Shown: positions 43,099-51,293 of the stretch, one piece after another
How positions within the stretch are numbered: the first letter of the stretch is position 1
How the letters are laid out: every line of letters starts with the position of its first letter
Source: Pseudomonas entomophila
Lineage (GTDB): Bacteria > Pseudomonadota > Gammaproteobacteria > Pseudomonadales > Pseudomonadaceae
Direction of reading: 5' to 3'
Assembly (NCBI RefSeq): GCF_013523165.1
Contig: NZ_JAAMQI010000010.1
Location: 99,851 to 163,850, forward strand
Length of the DNA: 64,000 nt
Position numbers and translations under genes: made by a program
The notes under the pieces: model-generated
Told to the model about the DNA's origin: nothing
The model's input: only the letters and a program-made list of their open reading frames with translations
Databases searched by the model: none

Positions 43099-43596
43099 AT
43101 GGAATTTACTTTTACCCTTAAATACCAGCTACCTACCCATGATATCGACATGGATGCCTTGATCGAGCGCTTGGGCGAGGAAGGTTGTGAAGATGCGCTG
43201 GTAGGCGTTGGACAACCGGGAAGACTGGGCCTCACATTCACACGCGAAGCGGCGGGAGCACAGGACGCTATGGAAAGCGCATTGGTAGACGTTCGACGCG
43301 CAGTACCGCAGGCTAGATTGATCGAGGTAACGCCTGATCTCGTGGGGCTGACCGATGTGGCGGAGGTGATGGGCGTGACCCGGCAGAACATGCGCAAGTT
43401 GGCGGTGGCTTATCCCAGTTTTCCAACGCCGGTACATGAGGGCAGCGCTGCAATCTGGCACCTTGCCGAGGTGTTGAGTTGGATGCAGGACAAGGGGTAT
43501 GAGCGCGTGCCTCGAGTTACGCACGATATTGCCCGTGTTGCCATGCGCGTCAACATCGCGAAAGAGAACGAGCGCCTGCGATCATGCACGGTTTGA
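43099..43596 (+). CDS. HTH DNA-binding protein paired with the HicA-like gene, putative antitoxin
   Basis: A 165-aa protein. The N-terminal ~75 residues (FTFTLKYQLPTHDIDMDAL, CEDALVGVGQPGRLGLTFTR, DVRRAVPQARLIEV) look like a small alpha/beta domain in the manner of HicB. Next comes an HTH (LTDVAEVMGVTRQNMRKLAV) and a WHLAEVLSWMQ helix, as in excisionase/MerR-type helices. AGACGGAG-like ribosome-binding sequence (CGGAG at 43091) precedes the ATG. The arrangement small basic fold gene then HTH gene behind a palindrome suits a toxin-antitoxin operon. The family is widespread but, to my knowledge, uncharacterised. Confidence 0.65.
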   Translation: MEFTFTLKYQLPTHDIDMDALIERLGEEGCEDALVGVGQPGRLGLTFTREAAGAQDAMESALVDVRRAVPQARLIEVTPDLVGLTDVAEVMGVTRQNMRKLAVAYPSFPTPVHEGSAAIWHLAEVLSWMQDKGYERVPRVTHDIARVAMRVNIAKENERLRSCTV

Positions 43597-43822
43597 TGGA
43601 CTTGCGCTTGGGCGTTGAGTGCGGGTACTTGCTTGCTTCGCAAGATAGGGAACGATGCGATCAGCACGAAAGGGAGAGGTGAGGCCAGGTGGCCGACAGC
43701 AGTCCGGAGTACTGCCGCGCGTCAGTCTCTGCTGCGCAAGGGGCAGCGCGTTCTTGAGAGCCACACTGCCACGGTCACCTGAGGTCACGCCCTACGGTAC
43801 GCAGGTCCAGCGCAGCAGGCGC

Positions 43823-45022
43823 TCACCGCACCCCAAACACATGCCTCAAATACGCCACGAAGTTCTCGTCCCGACACTGCGTCTTCCCCGGGCTGTCCGA
43901 GATCTTCGCCACCGGCGCCCCGTTGCACGCCGTCATCTTGATCACCATGTTCATCGGCTTGACCCCCGGAATGTCGCACGTCAGGTTCGTCCCGATCCCG
44001 AAGCTCACGTGGATCCGCTCGTGCAACGCGCGGTACAGCTCCAGCGTCTTGGCGAAGTCCAGCCCGTCGGAGAAGATCAGCGTCTTGCTCGCCGGGTCGA
44101 TGCCCAGCCGCTGGTAGTGGGCGATGGCCTTCTCGGCCCACACCAGTGGGTCGCCCGAGTCATGGCGCAGGCCGTCGAACAGCTTGGCGAAGTACAGATC
44201 GAAGTCGCGCATGAACGGGTCCATGCCGATGCAGTCGGTCAGCGCGATCCCGAGCAGGCCGCGGTATTCGCGTACCCAGCATTCCAGCGCGGCGACCTGG
44301 CTGTCGACCAGGCGGGGGCCGAGTTGCTGGTGGGCCATGAACCATTCGTGGGCCATGGTGCCGATGGGCCGCAGGTCGTACTCGCGGGCCAGGTGCACGT
44401 TGCTGGTGCCGACGAAGCGGCCAGGGAAGTCGCGGGTGAGGGTGTGCACGACCTCTTCCTGCACCGGGTAGGAAAAGCGCCGACGGGTGCCGAAGTCGGC
44501 CAGTTGCAGGCCGGCCAGCTCCTCGGGGCTGGCCTCGCGCCGTAGCCAGTCGAGCTTCTCGTAGAGGCGTTCGTTGACCTGGTCGAGGGTCACGTCGCGG
44601 TAGCGATACCGGTTGCGTACCTCCGAGACGATCGCCAGCAGCGGGATCTCGTAGAGGATCACGTGCAGCCAGGGGCCGCGCACGCGGATCGCCAGCTGGC
44701 CACTGTCGTCGAGGCCGATCTGCACGTAGCGCAGGTTGAAGCGGAACAGGCTCAGGAAGCGGATGAAGTCCGGCTTGATGAACGGGATCTTCTCCAGGTA
44801 GGCCAACTGGTCGTGGGTCACCGAGACCTCGGCGAGCTGCTCGACCTGGTAGCGGATCTCGGCCAGGTAGGGGGAGAGGTCTTCGTCGTTGCGGCAGCGG
44901 AACTCCCATTCCACCTCGGCGTTGGGGTAGTTGTGCAGCACCGCCTGCATCATGGTGATCTTGTAGAAGTCGGTGTCCAGCAGGTTCTGGACGATCCGGT
45001 CGCCAAAGACGCCTTCGCTCAT
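43823..45022 (-). CDS. pncB: Nicotinate phosphoribosyltransferase PncB
   Basis: A 399-aa enzyme converting nicotinate, PRPP and ATP to nicotinate mononucleotide in the Preiss-Handler NAD salvage route. Recognised from [31 protein letters not shown], the [20 protein letters not shown] segment (substrate site His and Thr region) and the PRPP-binding C-terminal part [18 protein letters not shown] with [10 protein letters not shown]. The ATG at 45022 has AGGAGG upstream and overlaps the pncA stop by 4 bases. Second gene of pncA-pncB. Region 43597-43822 beyond its end holds nothing obvious. Confidence 0.96.
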   Translation of the reverse strand: MSEGVFGDRIVQNLLDTDFYKITMMQAVLHNYPNAEVEWEFRCRNDEDLSPYLAEIRYQVEQLAEVSVTHDQLAYLEKIPFIKPDFIRFLSLFRFNLRYVQIGLDDSGQLAIRVRGPWLHVILYEIPLLAIVSEVRNRYRYRDVTLDQVNERLYEKLDWLRREASPEELAGLQLADFGTRRRFSYPVQEEVVHTLTRDFPGRFVGTSNVHLAREYDLRPIGTMAHEWFMAHQQLGPRLVDSQVAALECWVREYRGLLGIALTDCIGMDPFMRDFDLYFAKLFDGLRHDSGDPLVWAEKAIAHYQRLGIDPASKTLIFSDGLDFAKTLELYRALHERIHVSFGIGTNLTCDIPGVKPMNMVIKMTACNGAPVAKISDSPGKTQCRDENFVAYLRHVFGVR

Positions 45023-45669
45023 GGTCGTGCCTCCTGATAATCGCTGATCGCCTGGTCCAACGCCGCTTCGTCTGCGCACAGGCGGATGCCGGCGTTGGCC
45101 AGCGTAGTGCAGGCGCCGTCGGCACCCGCTTCGCTCAAGGCGCGGCAGGCGGGCAGGAACAGCAGCACCTCGAAGCCGGCGTCGCGCAGTTGTCGGGCAG
45201 TGGTGCTGACGCAGTAGTCCAGGGCCAGGCCACCGACGATCACCAGGCCGACACCGTGGGCCTTGAGGTATTCGATGGCGCCGGTCGAGCGGCGTTCGGC
45301 CAGGTCGTGGTAGCAGGCGCCATAGGGGTGCAGGTCGGGTTCGACGCCTTTCCAGACGAAGTAGTCATAGTCGATCGGCGCCGGCAGACCTTCCAGCAGT
45401 TCGAACCCGTAGGTACCTGGCACGCAGTGGCTGACCCAGGTCAGGTCCGCGTTGGGCAGCGTCAGCGGCTGCAGCATCTGGGCGTGCTCGGGCACGACCC
45501 ACACGGCGTTGCGTGGGTGGGCGTCCTTGCTGCCCAGGCGCAGGTTGGCGCGGCGGGCCATGGCATTGAGCGCCGGGGCGATCTCGTGGCCGCCGGGCAC
45601 GGGCAGCTCGTCCGGGGCGTTACGGGTGAAGCCGTTCTGGGCGTCGACGTCGAAACTGGCGATCTTCAT
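45019..45669 (-). CDS. pncA: Nicotinamidase PncA
   Basis: A 216-aa cysteine hydrolase that deamidates nicotinamide to nicotinate, feeding PncB. The catalytic triad is Asp9 (FDVDAQNGF), Lys107 ([10 protein letters not shown]) and Cys153 ([12 protein letters not shown]). The metal site Asp49-x-His51 is in [11 protein letters not shown]. It is the first gene of the pncA-pncB operon, with an NrtR-type palindrome in its promoter region, divergent from nrtR. Confidence 0.95.
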   Translation of the reverse strand: MKIASFDVDAQNGFTRNAPDELPVPGGHEIAPALNAMARRANLRLGSKDAHPRNAVWVVPEHAQMLQPLTLPNADLTWVSHCVPGTYGFELLEGLPAPIDYDYFVWKGVEPDLHPYGACYHDLAERRSTGAIEYLKAHGVGLVIVGGLALDYCVSTTARQLRDAGFEVLLFLPACRALSEAGADGACTTLANAGIRLCADEAALDQAISDYQEARP

Positions 45670-45696
45670 CGGGAAGCTCCTGTGCGGGAATGGCTA

Positions 45697-45717
45697 TATA
45701 TTTCACCTGGTGATATA
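45697..45717. promoter_or_regulatory. NrtR operator-like palindrome
   Basis: TATATTTCACCTGGTGATATA: TCACC and GGTGA flank a central T, with AT-rich outer arms, in the 131-base gap between pncA and nrtR. A weaker related copy (TTCCTGGTGGAA) lies at 45759-45770. Position and symmetry fit NrtR control of both genes. Confidence 0.7.
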
Positions 45718-45800
45718 AGTCTGTCAAGCCTTTGTGTGCCGGCTTGCCAAACTTTATGTTCCTGGTGGAATATGTCGGTCCGAATCGATGGGAGTGAACG

Positions 45801-46511
45801 ATGAGCAGTGCCGAAGTCCTGGCCAGCGTGGATATCGTGGCGATGCGCAGGGTCGCTGGCGCCCCGGCCCTGGAAGTCTTGTTGCACCGGCGTGAGCGTG
45901 CGCCGTATGCCGGCCTGTGGGCGCTGCCAGGCGTGCTGGTCAACGGCCGCAGCGCCGATGCCAGCCTGGCGGCCGCGGCCGAGCGGGCCTTGCGTGAGAA
46001 GGCCCACGTCGTGCCGCGGCATGTCGAACAGGTCGGCACCGAAGGCAATGCCCAGCGCGACCCACGTGGCTGGTCGATGAGCACGTACTACCTGGCGCTG
46101 CTCGACCCTGATGTGCCGGTGGCAGGGGAAGGCCTGGCCTTCTTCGAGCTGGAGCGCATCCTCAGCGGTGAGCTGACGTTGCCGTTCGACCATGCCTTGC
46201 TGGTGCGCCTGGCCCGCGAGCGGCTGGCGAGCAAGACCGTCTACAGCAGCTTGCCGCTGTACCTGACGCCCACGCGCTTCACCGTGCTCGATGCGCTGCA
46301 GGCCACCCAGGCCTGCCTGGGCGCGCCGGTCAACAACACGTCGCTGCGCAAGCGGCTCGAGCGTCTGCGCGGGGCGGGCTGGATCCAGGCCACCGGCGAG
46401 ACTCTGCAACCCAGGCTTGGCCGACCGCAACAGGTCTACGTGCATACCCCACCCGCAGAGGGGGTGTTCACCTTCGAGCGCAGCCTGTTGCCGGAAGGCG
46501 CCGCTGGCTGA
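45801..46511 (+). CDS. nrtR: NrtR, Nudix-related transcriptional repressor of NAD metabolism
   Basis: A 236-aa protein with an N-terminal Nudix-like domain (residues about 8-145; LLHRRERAPYAGLWALPGVL then AAERALREKAHV) in which the catalytic REUxEE box is degenerate, and a C-terminal winged helix (LTPTRFTVLDALQATQACLG, TSLRKRLERLRGAGWIQATG). NrtR represses NAD biosynthesis genes and is released by ADP-ribose. It is divergent from pncA-pncB across the palindromic operator, the classical arrangement. Confidence 0.93.
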   Translation: MSSAEVLASVDIVAMRRVAGAPALEVLLHRRERAPYAGLWALPGVLVNGRSADASLAAAAERALREKAHVVPRHVEQVGTEGNAQRDPRGWSMSTYYLALLDPDVPVAGEGLAFFELERILSGELTLPFDHALLVRLARERLASKTVYSSLPLYLTPTRFTVLDALQATQACLGAPVNNTSLRKRLERLRGAGWIQATGETLQPRLGRPQQVYVHTPPAEGVFTFERSLLPEGAAG

Positions 46512-46604
46512 AAATGAGATTAAGCTGCATTTAAGCATCGCGCCTTACGATGCCAGTCAGGAAGCCGGGACGCAGCGTCGCACGGTTCGGACAGGAGTGA
46601 GGCG

Positions 46605-47531
46605 ATGGCAATCGCACTGGAAGACAAATGGAAGTGCCTGGTACGTACGCTCGGGTACGTTGGTTGGTCGTTGTTCTGGCTGCTGCTGTGGGACGTAGTG
46701 GTGACGGCCGAAGCCATGCTCGCCGAAGGCCTGGGCCTCGAACTGCCCCTGATGCCACTGACGCTGCTGTGTTCGGCGCTGGTGGTGCTGATCAGCTTCA
46801 GGAACTCCAGTGCCTACAACCGCTGGTGGGAAGCCCGCACGTTGTGGGGCGCGATGGTCAACAGCTCGCGCAGCTTCGGCCGGCAGGTACTGACCCTGAT
46901 CGATGACGAGCGCACCACCCAGCCGCTCAAGGCCCGTCTGATCCAACGTCATGTGGCCTACCTGCATGCCTTGCGCCTGCACCTCAAGGGCGAACGCGAC
47001 CCTTCGGCGCTGGTGGGAATGCTGGGCGAGCAGGAGCTGCGCCAGCTCGACGGGGCCAGCAACCTGCCCAACGACATCCTCAGCGGCTCGGCCGACCTGA
47101 TCGCCCAGGCGTTCCAGGCCGGGCACCTGGACAGCGTGCGGCTGGCGCGCCTGGAGTCGACGCTGGTGGACGTGTCCAACTGGCAGGGTGGCATGGAGCG
47201 CATCGCCAACACGCCGCTGCCCTACCCGTATGTGTACTTCCCACGGCTGTTCAGCACGCTGTTCTGCGTGATCATGCCCTTGAGCCTGGTGCCCTCGCTG
47301 GGCTGGTTCACGCCGCTGGTGTCCACCGTGGTGGGCTGCATGCTGCTGGCCATGGAGCGCATCGGCACGGACTTGCAGGCACCCTTTGGCGACAGCCAGC
47401 ACCGCATTCGCACCGAAGACCTGTGCCAGACCATCGAGCAGAACCTGCGCTCGATGTGCGATGGCGACCGCGAGCGTCGCGCCTCGCGTCTGGCCGGCAA
47501 GCGCGCCGTGGCGCGTCTGCGGCCGGCGTGA
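46605..47531 (+). CDS. Bestrophin-family (UPF0187) membrane channel protein
   Basis: A 308-aa homologue of bestrophin ion channels, expected to form a pentamer in the inner membrane. The bestrophin core SFRNSSAYNRWWEARTLWGA is intact at about residues 65-84; hydrophobic helices are at 18-35, 45-65 and near the C-terminus (YFPRLFSTLFCVIMPLSLVP and PLVSTVVGCMLLAMERIGTD). Bacterial members conduct cations or anions, and the physiological role is unknown. A GGAGTGAGGCG ribosome-binding site precedes the ATG. Monocistronic. Confidence 0.92.
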   Translation: MAIALEDKWKCLVRTLGYVGWSLFWLLLWDVVVTAEAMLAEGLGLELPLMPLTLLCSALVVLISFRNSSAYNRWWEARTLWGAMVNSSRSFGRQVLTLIDDERTTQPLKARLIQRHVAYLHALRLHLKGERDPSALVGMLGEQELRQLDGASNLPNDILSGSADLIAQAFQAGHLDSVRLARLESTLVDVSNWQGGMERIANTPLPYPYVYFPRLFSTLFCVIMPLSLVPSLGWFTPLVSTVVGCMLLAMERIGTDLQAPFGDSQHRIRTEDLCQTIEQNLRSMCDGDRERRASRLAGKRAVARLRPA

Positions 47532-47607
47532 GCAGTAAATCCAGGGTCAAGGATCAAGGCCTGCTCCGGCCTCCAAGGGGCCGTCCACCTGGAGAAAGAG
47601 GGTGGCT

Positions 47608-47764
47608 TCACCGCTGGCAAGCCAGCTCCCACAGGCCTGCTGCGCTGCGCTGGCAGGTTGAGGTGCTGATCTGTGAGGGCCTGCAAGCTGTACGACAAAA
47701 CCTGCTGCGCTGCGTCGGTAGCCTGGAATGCCGGCCTGTGGGAGCGGGCTTGCCCGCGATGAGG
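47608..47764. repeat. Pair of REP elements between bestrophin and curli genes
   Basis: CACCGCTGGCAAGCCAGCTC with CCACAGG at 47609, and the inverted standard form CTGTGGGAGCGGGCTTGCCC at 47736. Nothing else recognised in 47532-47818. Confidence 0.85.
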
Positions 47765-47818
47765 ACGGTGCAGCCAACCTCGGAAAGTGCCCCGACAGCG
47801 CCAGACCCGTCCCCCCCC

Positions 47819-48121
47819 TCAGCGCACCGCGCAATCACGGTCGATCGCCGTGATCAGGGTCTGATCGGCGAACACTTCCAGATGCACCGAGCACGACCCC
47901 CCTTCAGCCAACCCCAGACGCACACTCGACGAAGCCTGCCCCGTCTGCAGCTGCCCCTGCTGGTTGATGCTCGACGTATTGCCATCGCTGTCCTGGCGAA
48001 TGGTCATGCGGTAACCCAGGGTCAACGGCACCGGGTTGTCGATGCGCGGACGGATCAGCACGGCGTTGTCGCTGCGCTCGGTGTCGATGGTCACCGTCAG
48101 GTGCGAGTAGTCCATGATCAT
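47819..48121 (-). CDS. CsgC/CsgH-like curli assembly chaperone without signal peptide
   Basis: A 100-aa beta-rich protein. Position at the end of the curli operon and the pattern LTVTIDTERSDNAVLIRPRI, TLGYRMTIRQDSDGNTSSIN, GSCSVHLEVF fit the CsgC/CsgH group that blocks premature amyloid formation in the periplasm. Two Cys residues (Cys77 region GGSCSV and near-terminal RDCAVR) could form a disulfide. Unusually, no signal peptide is visible: the ATG (MIMDYSHL) overlaps the csgB stop by 4 bases and no upstream in-frame export signal exists. Either export is unconventional or the true function is cytoplasmic. Confidence 0.7.
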   Translation of the reverse strand: MIMDYSHLTVTIDTERSDNAVLIRPRIDNPVPLTLGYRMTIRQDSDGNTSSINQQGQLQTGQASSSVRLGLAEGGSCSVHLEVFADQTLITAIDRDCAVR

Positions 48122-48627
48122 TGCTGGGTCACCGTGGCCGTGGAGTGGTTGCCGTACTGCGTGACCGAGACCGTGCCGCCGAAACCGCTCTGGGTGACGC
48201 TGGCCTGGTTGCCCTGACCGTACTGGCCGACGAACGCCTGGTTGTAGGCGCCGCTCTGCACCACGTTGGCCTGGTTGCGGGTCCCGGCCTGGACGATGGC
48301 GGCCTGGTTGTAGCTGCCGGACTGATCCAGGTTCAGGCTGTTGCCCAGGCCGACCTGGTAGGCCGCTGCCAGGTTGTGGGCACCGCTCTGGTCGATCCGG
48401 GCGACGTTGGCCAGGCCTGCCTGGGACTGCACCAGGCGCTGCGCCACCCCGGCCTGGTCGATGCGCGCGCGGTTGAAGCCACCGGCCTGCTCCAGTTCGA
48501 CCCGGTTCCCGGCGCTCAGGCCGGCATAGCGGCCTTCGGCGACCAGGTCGCTTGCCTGACCCCATCCGGCGTACAGCAGTAATGCCGCCGCCAGGGCCCT
48601 GTAACGGTGTTGCCTGTGCTGCGCCAT
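48118..48627 (-). CDS. csgB: Curlin minor subunit / nucleator CsgB
   Basis: A 169-aa secreted amyloid subunit. After a signal peptide (RYRALAAALLLYAGWGQA) come about five curlin repeats of the form xQxGxxNxAxxxQ (NRARIDQAG, NVARIDQSGAHN, NSLNLDQSGSYN, NQANVVQSGAYN, NQASVTQSGFGG). The C-terminal HSTATVTQQ end is shared with CsgA. GGAGG precedes the ATG at 48627. Placed between csgG and the CsgC-like gene. Assigned CsgB rather than CsgA because it is shorter and lies outside the major-subunit position; biochemical role is inferred. Confidence 0.87.
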   Translation of the reverse strand: MAQHRQHRYRALAAALLLYAGWGQASDLVAEGRYAGLSAGNRVELEQAGGFNRARIDQAGVAQRLVQSQAGLANVARIDQSGAHNLAAAYQVGLGNSLNLDQSGSYNQAAIVQAGTRNQANVVQSGAYNQAFVGQYGQGNQASVTQSGFGGTVSVTQYGNHSTATVTQQ

Positions 48628-48643
48628 GGGAGCCTCCGTCACG

Positions 48644-49513
48644 TCATTGAGCCTGGGTCGGTGCGCCGACCGGTTGGGTCATGGTCTGTTCGTCGTAGCT
48701 GCTCAGGTACCCTTGCAGCAAGGGCTGCTTGAGCGCTTCGGGGTCACGCAGGCGCCAGCTGCCATCGCGGGCGCCCTGGGCGATCAGGTGGATCAGTGCG
48801 CTCTCGATCGCTTCGCGCACGCACTGCTGGACCGGTTCGTTGCGCGAGAAGCCGGTCTCCACCTCCAGCAGGTGCTTGAGCGAGACGAACTTGAACACGC
48901 CGAAGTCGACCTGGGTCGAGTACACGGTCTTGGTGGTGGTCACGCTCTGGATGATCTCGCCGCTGCGGATGTCGACCGCGCGCAGGTTGATGGTAACCTG
49001 GTCCTGGCGATACAGCTCCGAAGGGCCGATGCCCAGATAGCGCACGCCGATGCCGCCGGTGCGCACGTTGCTTTCATAGGCGACGATGGCGCCGCCGATC
49101 AGCAGGTTGGCCGGGCGCAACGACGGCAGCATGGCCTGGGCCTGATCCTGCGGTTGCTCCAGGGCACGGATGATCTTGCGCTCGGTGAGCACGTCCTGCA
49201 GGTTTTCACGCTCGACCGGTTTGAACCAGCGCGAGTCGCGTAGCGCGGTCACCAGCAGCGACGCGGCGCCTTGGGTGACCGAGGTGGAGAAAGAACTGTC
49301 CGGAGACGGTTTGTACTGGCCGGTCTGGTCGCGCAGACCGTACACCGCGACGGCGATCGGGCCGGCGGGTGCCGGAAGACGCGTCAGGTCACGGGTGCTG
49401 TGGGTCGGCGGTGAAATGCTGGCCGCCGAGGTCGTGCCAGCCGGGCGGGACGTGGCGCAGCCGCTGGCCAGGACCGCCGCGAAAATCATCAGTGAAAGGG
49501 TGCGGGCACGCAT
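48644..49513 (-). CDS. csgG: Curli secretion pore lipoprotein CsgG
   Basis: A 289-aa outer-membrane lipoprotein forming the nonameric curli export channel. The lipobox is LASGC, with Cys19 as lipidated residue. Family motifs include AVYGLRDQTGQYKPSPDSSF, RDSRWFKPVERENLQDVLTE, LLIGGAIVAYESNVRTGGIG with ARYLG-type continuation (VRYLGIGPSELYRQDQVTIN) and TTKTVYSTQVDFGVFKFVSL. The ATG at 49513 removes a spurious 36-residue upstream extension. The gene lies between csgA and csgB. Confidence 0.95.
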   Translation of the reverse strand: MRARTLSLMIFAAVLASGCATSRPAGTTSAASISPPTHSTRDLTRLPAPAGPIAVAVYGLRDQTGQYKPSPDSSFSTSVTQGAASLLVTALRDSRWFKPVERENLQDVLTERKIIRALEQPQDQAQAMLPSLRPANLLIGGAIVAYESNVRTGGIGVRYLGIGPSELYRQDQVTINLRAVDIRSGEIIQSVTTTKTVYSTQVDFGVFKFVSLKHLLEVETGFSRNEPVQQCVREAIESALIHLIAQGARDGSWRLRDPEALKQPLLQGYLSSYDEQTMTQPVGAPTQAQ

Positions 49514-49583
49514 GGGTCTACTCCAGTGAAATCCCTGCCGCATGGCGCGGCAGGGAACAGCATCGTCGAGAACGGTGGGGCGA

Positions 49584-50732
49584 TCAGCGCTGTACGACCA
49601 CGGCGCTGTTGCTGGCACCACCGGCCTGGCTGACGGTGGCCGAGTGCAGGTTGCCGGTCTGGGTCACGCTCACGCTGTTGACCATGGACTGGCCGGCGCC
49701 GCCGAAGCCGCTCTGGGTGATGCTGGCGGTGTTGTTGCGGCCGCTCTGCAGCAGGGCTTCTTCGTTGTAGGCACCGGACTGGGTGACGTAGCCGGCGTTG
49801 TTGCTGCCCCAGCTCTGGGTCACGCTGGCGGTGTTGTTCAGGCCGCTCTGGTCGACCGAGGCGAAGCCCAGGCTGGCGCCTTCCTGCTTGACCGTGGCAG
49901 TGTGGTTGTGGCCGGTCTGGTCGGTGATGGCACGGTTGCCCAGGCCCGTCTGCGAGATGCTGGCGTTGAGGTTGTTGCCGTTGCGCTGGGTGGCGGTCGC
50001 TTCGCTGCCCCAGGCGTTCTGGGTGATGTCGGCGCTGCCGAAGTTGGTGCCGGTCTGCTCGACGTAGCCGTAGTTGCCATGGCCGGTCTGGCTGATGCTG
50101 GCATTCTTGAAGTCGGTGTCGGTCTGGGTGATCAGGCCTTTGTTGGCGAAGCCGTTCTGGTTCACCTTGACCGACTGGCTGTAGTAGCTGTCGTTCTGGT
50201 TGATTTGCGACTGGTTGAACTGACCCGACTGGTTGACGCTGGCCACGCCACCGACGGTCTGTTCCTGGTAGATGTAACCTTTGTTGGCGCTGCCGGCCTG
50301 GTCGACACGGGCCTGGGCATCGTCACGACCACCGACCTGGGTGATGCTCGCCTTGTTGAAGCTGCCGCCGCCCAGGGCCTGGTTGATGGTGGCGCTGACC
50401 TTGGAGGCGGTGGTGCCTTCCTGGCGGATCTTGGCATCGTTGTGATCGCCGCCCTGGTTCAGGCGTGCCGATTGCTCGACGCTGTCCTGCAGCGAGCCGC
50501 CGTTCTGGTTGACGCTGGCGCTGTTGCGGGCACCGTTCTGGTTGACGATCGAGTCGTTGCGTGCGCCGGTCTGGTTGACCGTGACGTTCGAGCCGTTGGC
50601 GTCGGCCTGCAGGACGTTGAGCAGGTTCTTGTCGCCGGTCTGCGAGGTATTGACCGAACCGCCGTCAGCGAAAGCCACGCCGGAGACAGCGACCAGAACA
50701 GCCATGGACAGGAGGGATTTACGTGCGTTCAT
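49584..50732 (-). CDS. csgA: Curlin major subunit CsgA, extended form
   Basis: A 382-aa amyloid subunit, about 2.5 times the length of E. coli CsgA. After a signal peptide (KSLLSMAVLVAVSGVAFA) the whole mature protein is built from curlin repeats xxxxQxGxxNxA, roughly 30 strand units, rich in Gln, Asn, Ser and Gly (examples: VTVNQTGARND, ASISQTGHGNY, ASVDQSGLNN, ASITQSGFGG). Several units carry larger insertions (QEQTVGGVAS, NDSYYSQS). Ends HSATVSQAGG ... VVVQR. AGGAAG precedes the ATG at 50732. A 121-base gap separates it from csgF, so it may also have its own promoter. Confidence 0.93.
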   Translation of the reverse strand: MNARKSLLSMAVLVAVSGVAFADGGSVNTSQTGDKNLLNVLQADANGSNVTVNQTGARNDSIVNQNGARNSASVNQNGGSLQDSVEQSARLNQGGDHNDAKIRQEGTTASKVSATINQALGGGSFNKASITQVGGRDDAQARVDQAGSANKGYIYQEQTVGGVASVNQSGQFNQSQINQNDSYYSQSVKVNQNGFANKGLITQTDTDFKNASISQTGHGNYGYVEQTGTNFGSADITQNAWGSEATATQRNGNNLNASISQTGLGNRAITDQTGHNHTATVKQEGASLGFASVDQSGLNNTASVTQSWGSNNAGYVTQSGAYNEEALLQSGRNNTASITQSGFGGAGQSMVNSVSVTQTGNLHSATVSQAGGASNSAVVVQR

Positions 50733-50853
50733 GATTGACTTCCTATGTTTCGTATTCAAGTGAGTGTCGGTTTTTTTGCACAGGCGGGCCTGGCCGTCGA
50801 TTGCACAGCACTACGCACCACACAACGGTACAGCGGGGGTTACAACGAACGTG

Positions 50854-51282
50854 TCACGGTTGATTGATTTGAAACTGTGTCGTTTGTCCGGTGGTTTTAT
50901 CGGTCGTGACGATTTGCAACAGTCCGCCGGACAAGTTGGTGATGTTGATGGTGAAGTCGGTCGTTTCCACCGTGCCTGGTGTCAGGCGCCCATCGGCACC
51001 GACGATGCTGGACGTCACGGCCGACGACACGCGGCTGAGAATGGCGCTCTGCAACATGCTGTTGAATTGCGTCAGGGCGTTCTGCGCGGAGGCCGAGCCG
51101 GACGCCGATTTCTCGGTGAACTTGTTCTGCGCCGTGGCCTGGTTGAGCAGCACCGGGCCATTGAGCGGGTTGCCGCCGAACGATGGGTTGTTGGGCACGT
51201 AGACCAGCTCGCTGGCCTGGGTCACACCGCCGATCGTCAGGCTCAGCGCCAGGCCAAGCAGGGCAGGGGATAGACGAGACAT
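50854..51282 (-). CDS. csgF: Curli assembly factor CsgF
   Basis: A 142-aa secreted partner of CsgG that anchors the nucleator at the cell surface. Signal peptide through ...GGVTQAS; the mature N-terminus LVYVPNNPSFGGNPLNGPVL contains the conserved NPxFGG-N segment that inserts into the CsgG pore. The C-terminal FTINITNLSGGLLQIVTTDK is also typical. AGGAGG lies 6 bases before the ATG at 51282. Directly follows csgE. Confidence 0.94.
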   Translation of the reverse strand: MSRLSPALLGLALSLTIGGVTQASELVYVPNNPSFGGNPLNGPVLLNQATAQNKFTEKSASGSASAQNALTQFNSMLQSAILSRVSSAVTSSIVGADGRLTPGTVETTDFTINITNLSGGLLQIVTTDKTTGQTTQFQINQP

Positions 51283-51293
51283 TCGACCTCCTT

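Noticed and set aside
49584..50732. CRISPR-like or satellite repeats
   Set aside because: The repetition is at protein level (curlin units) and inside a single reading frame with a signal peptide. No identical DNA repeats with unique spacers.
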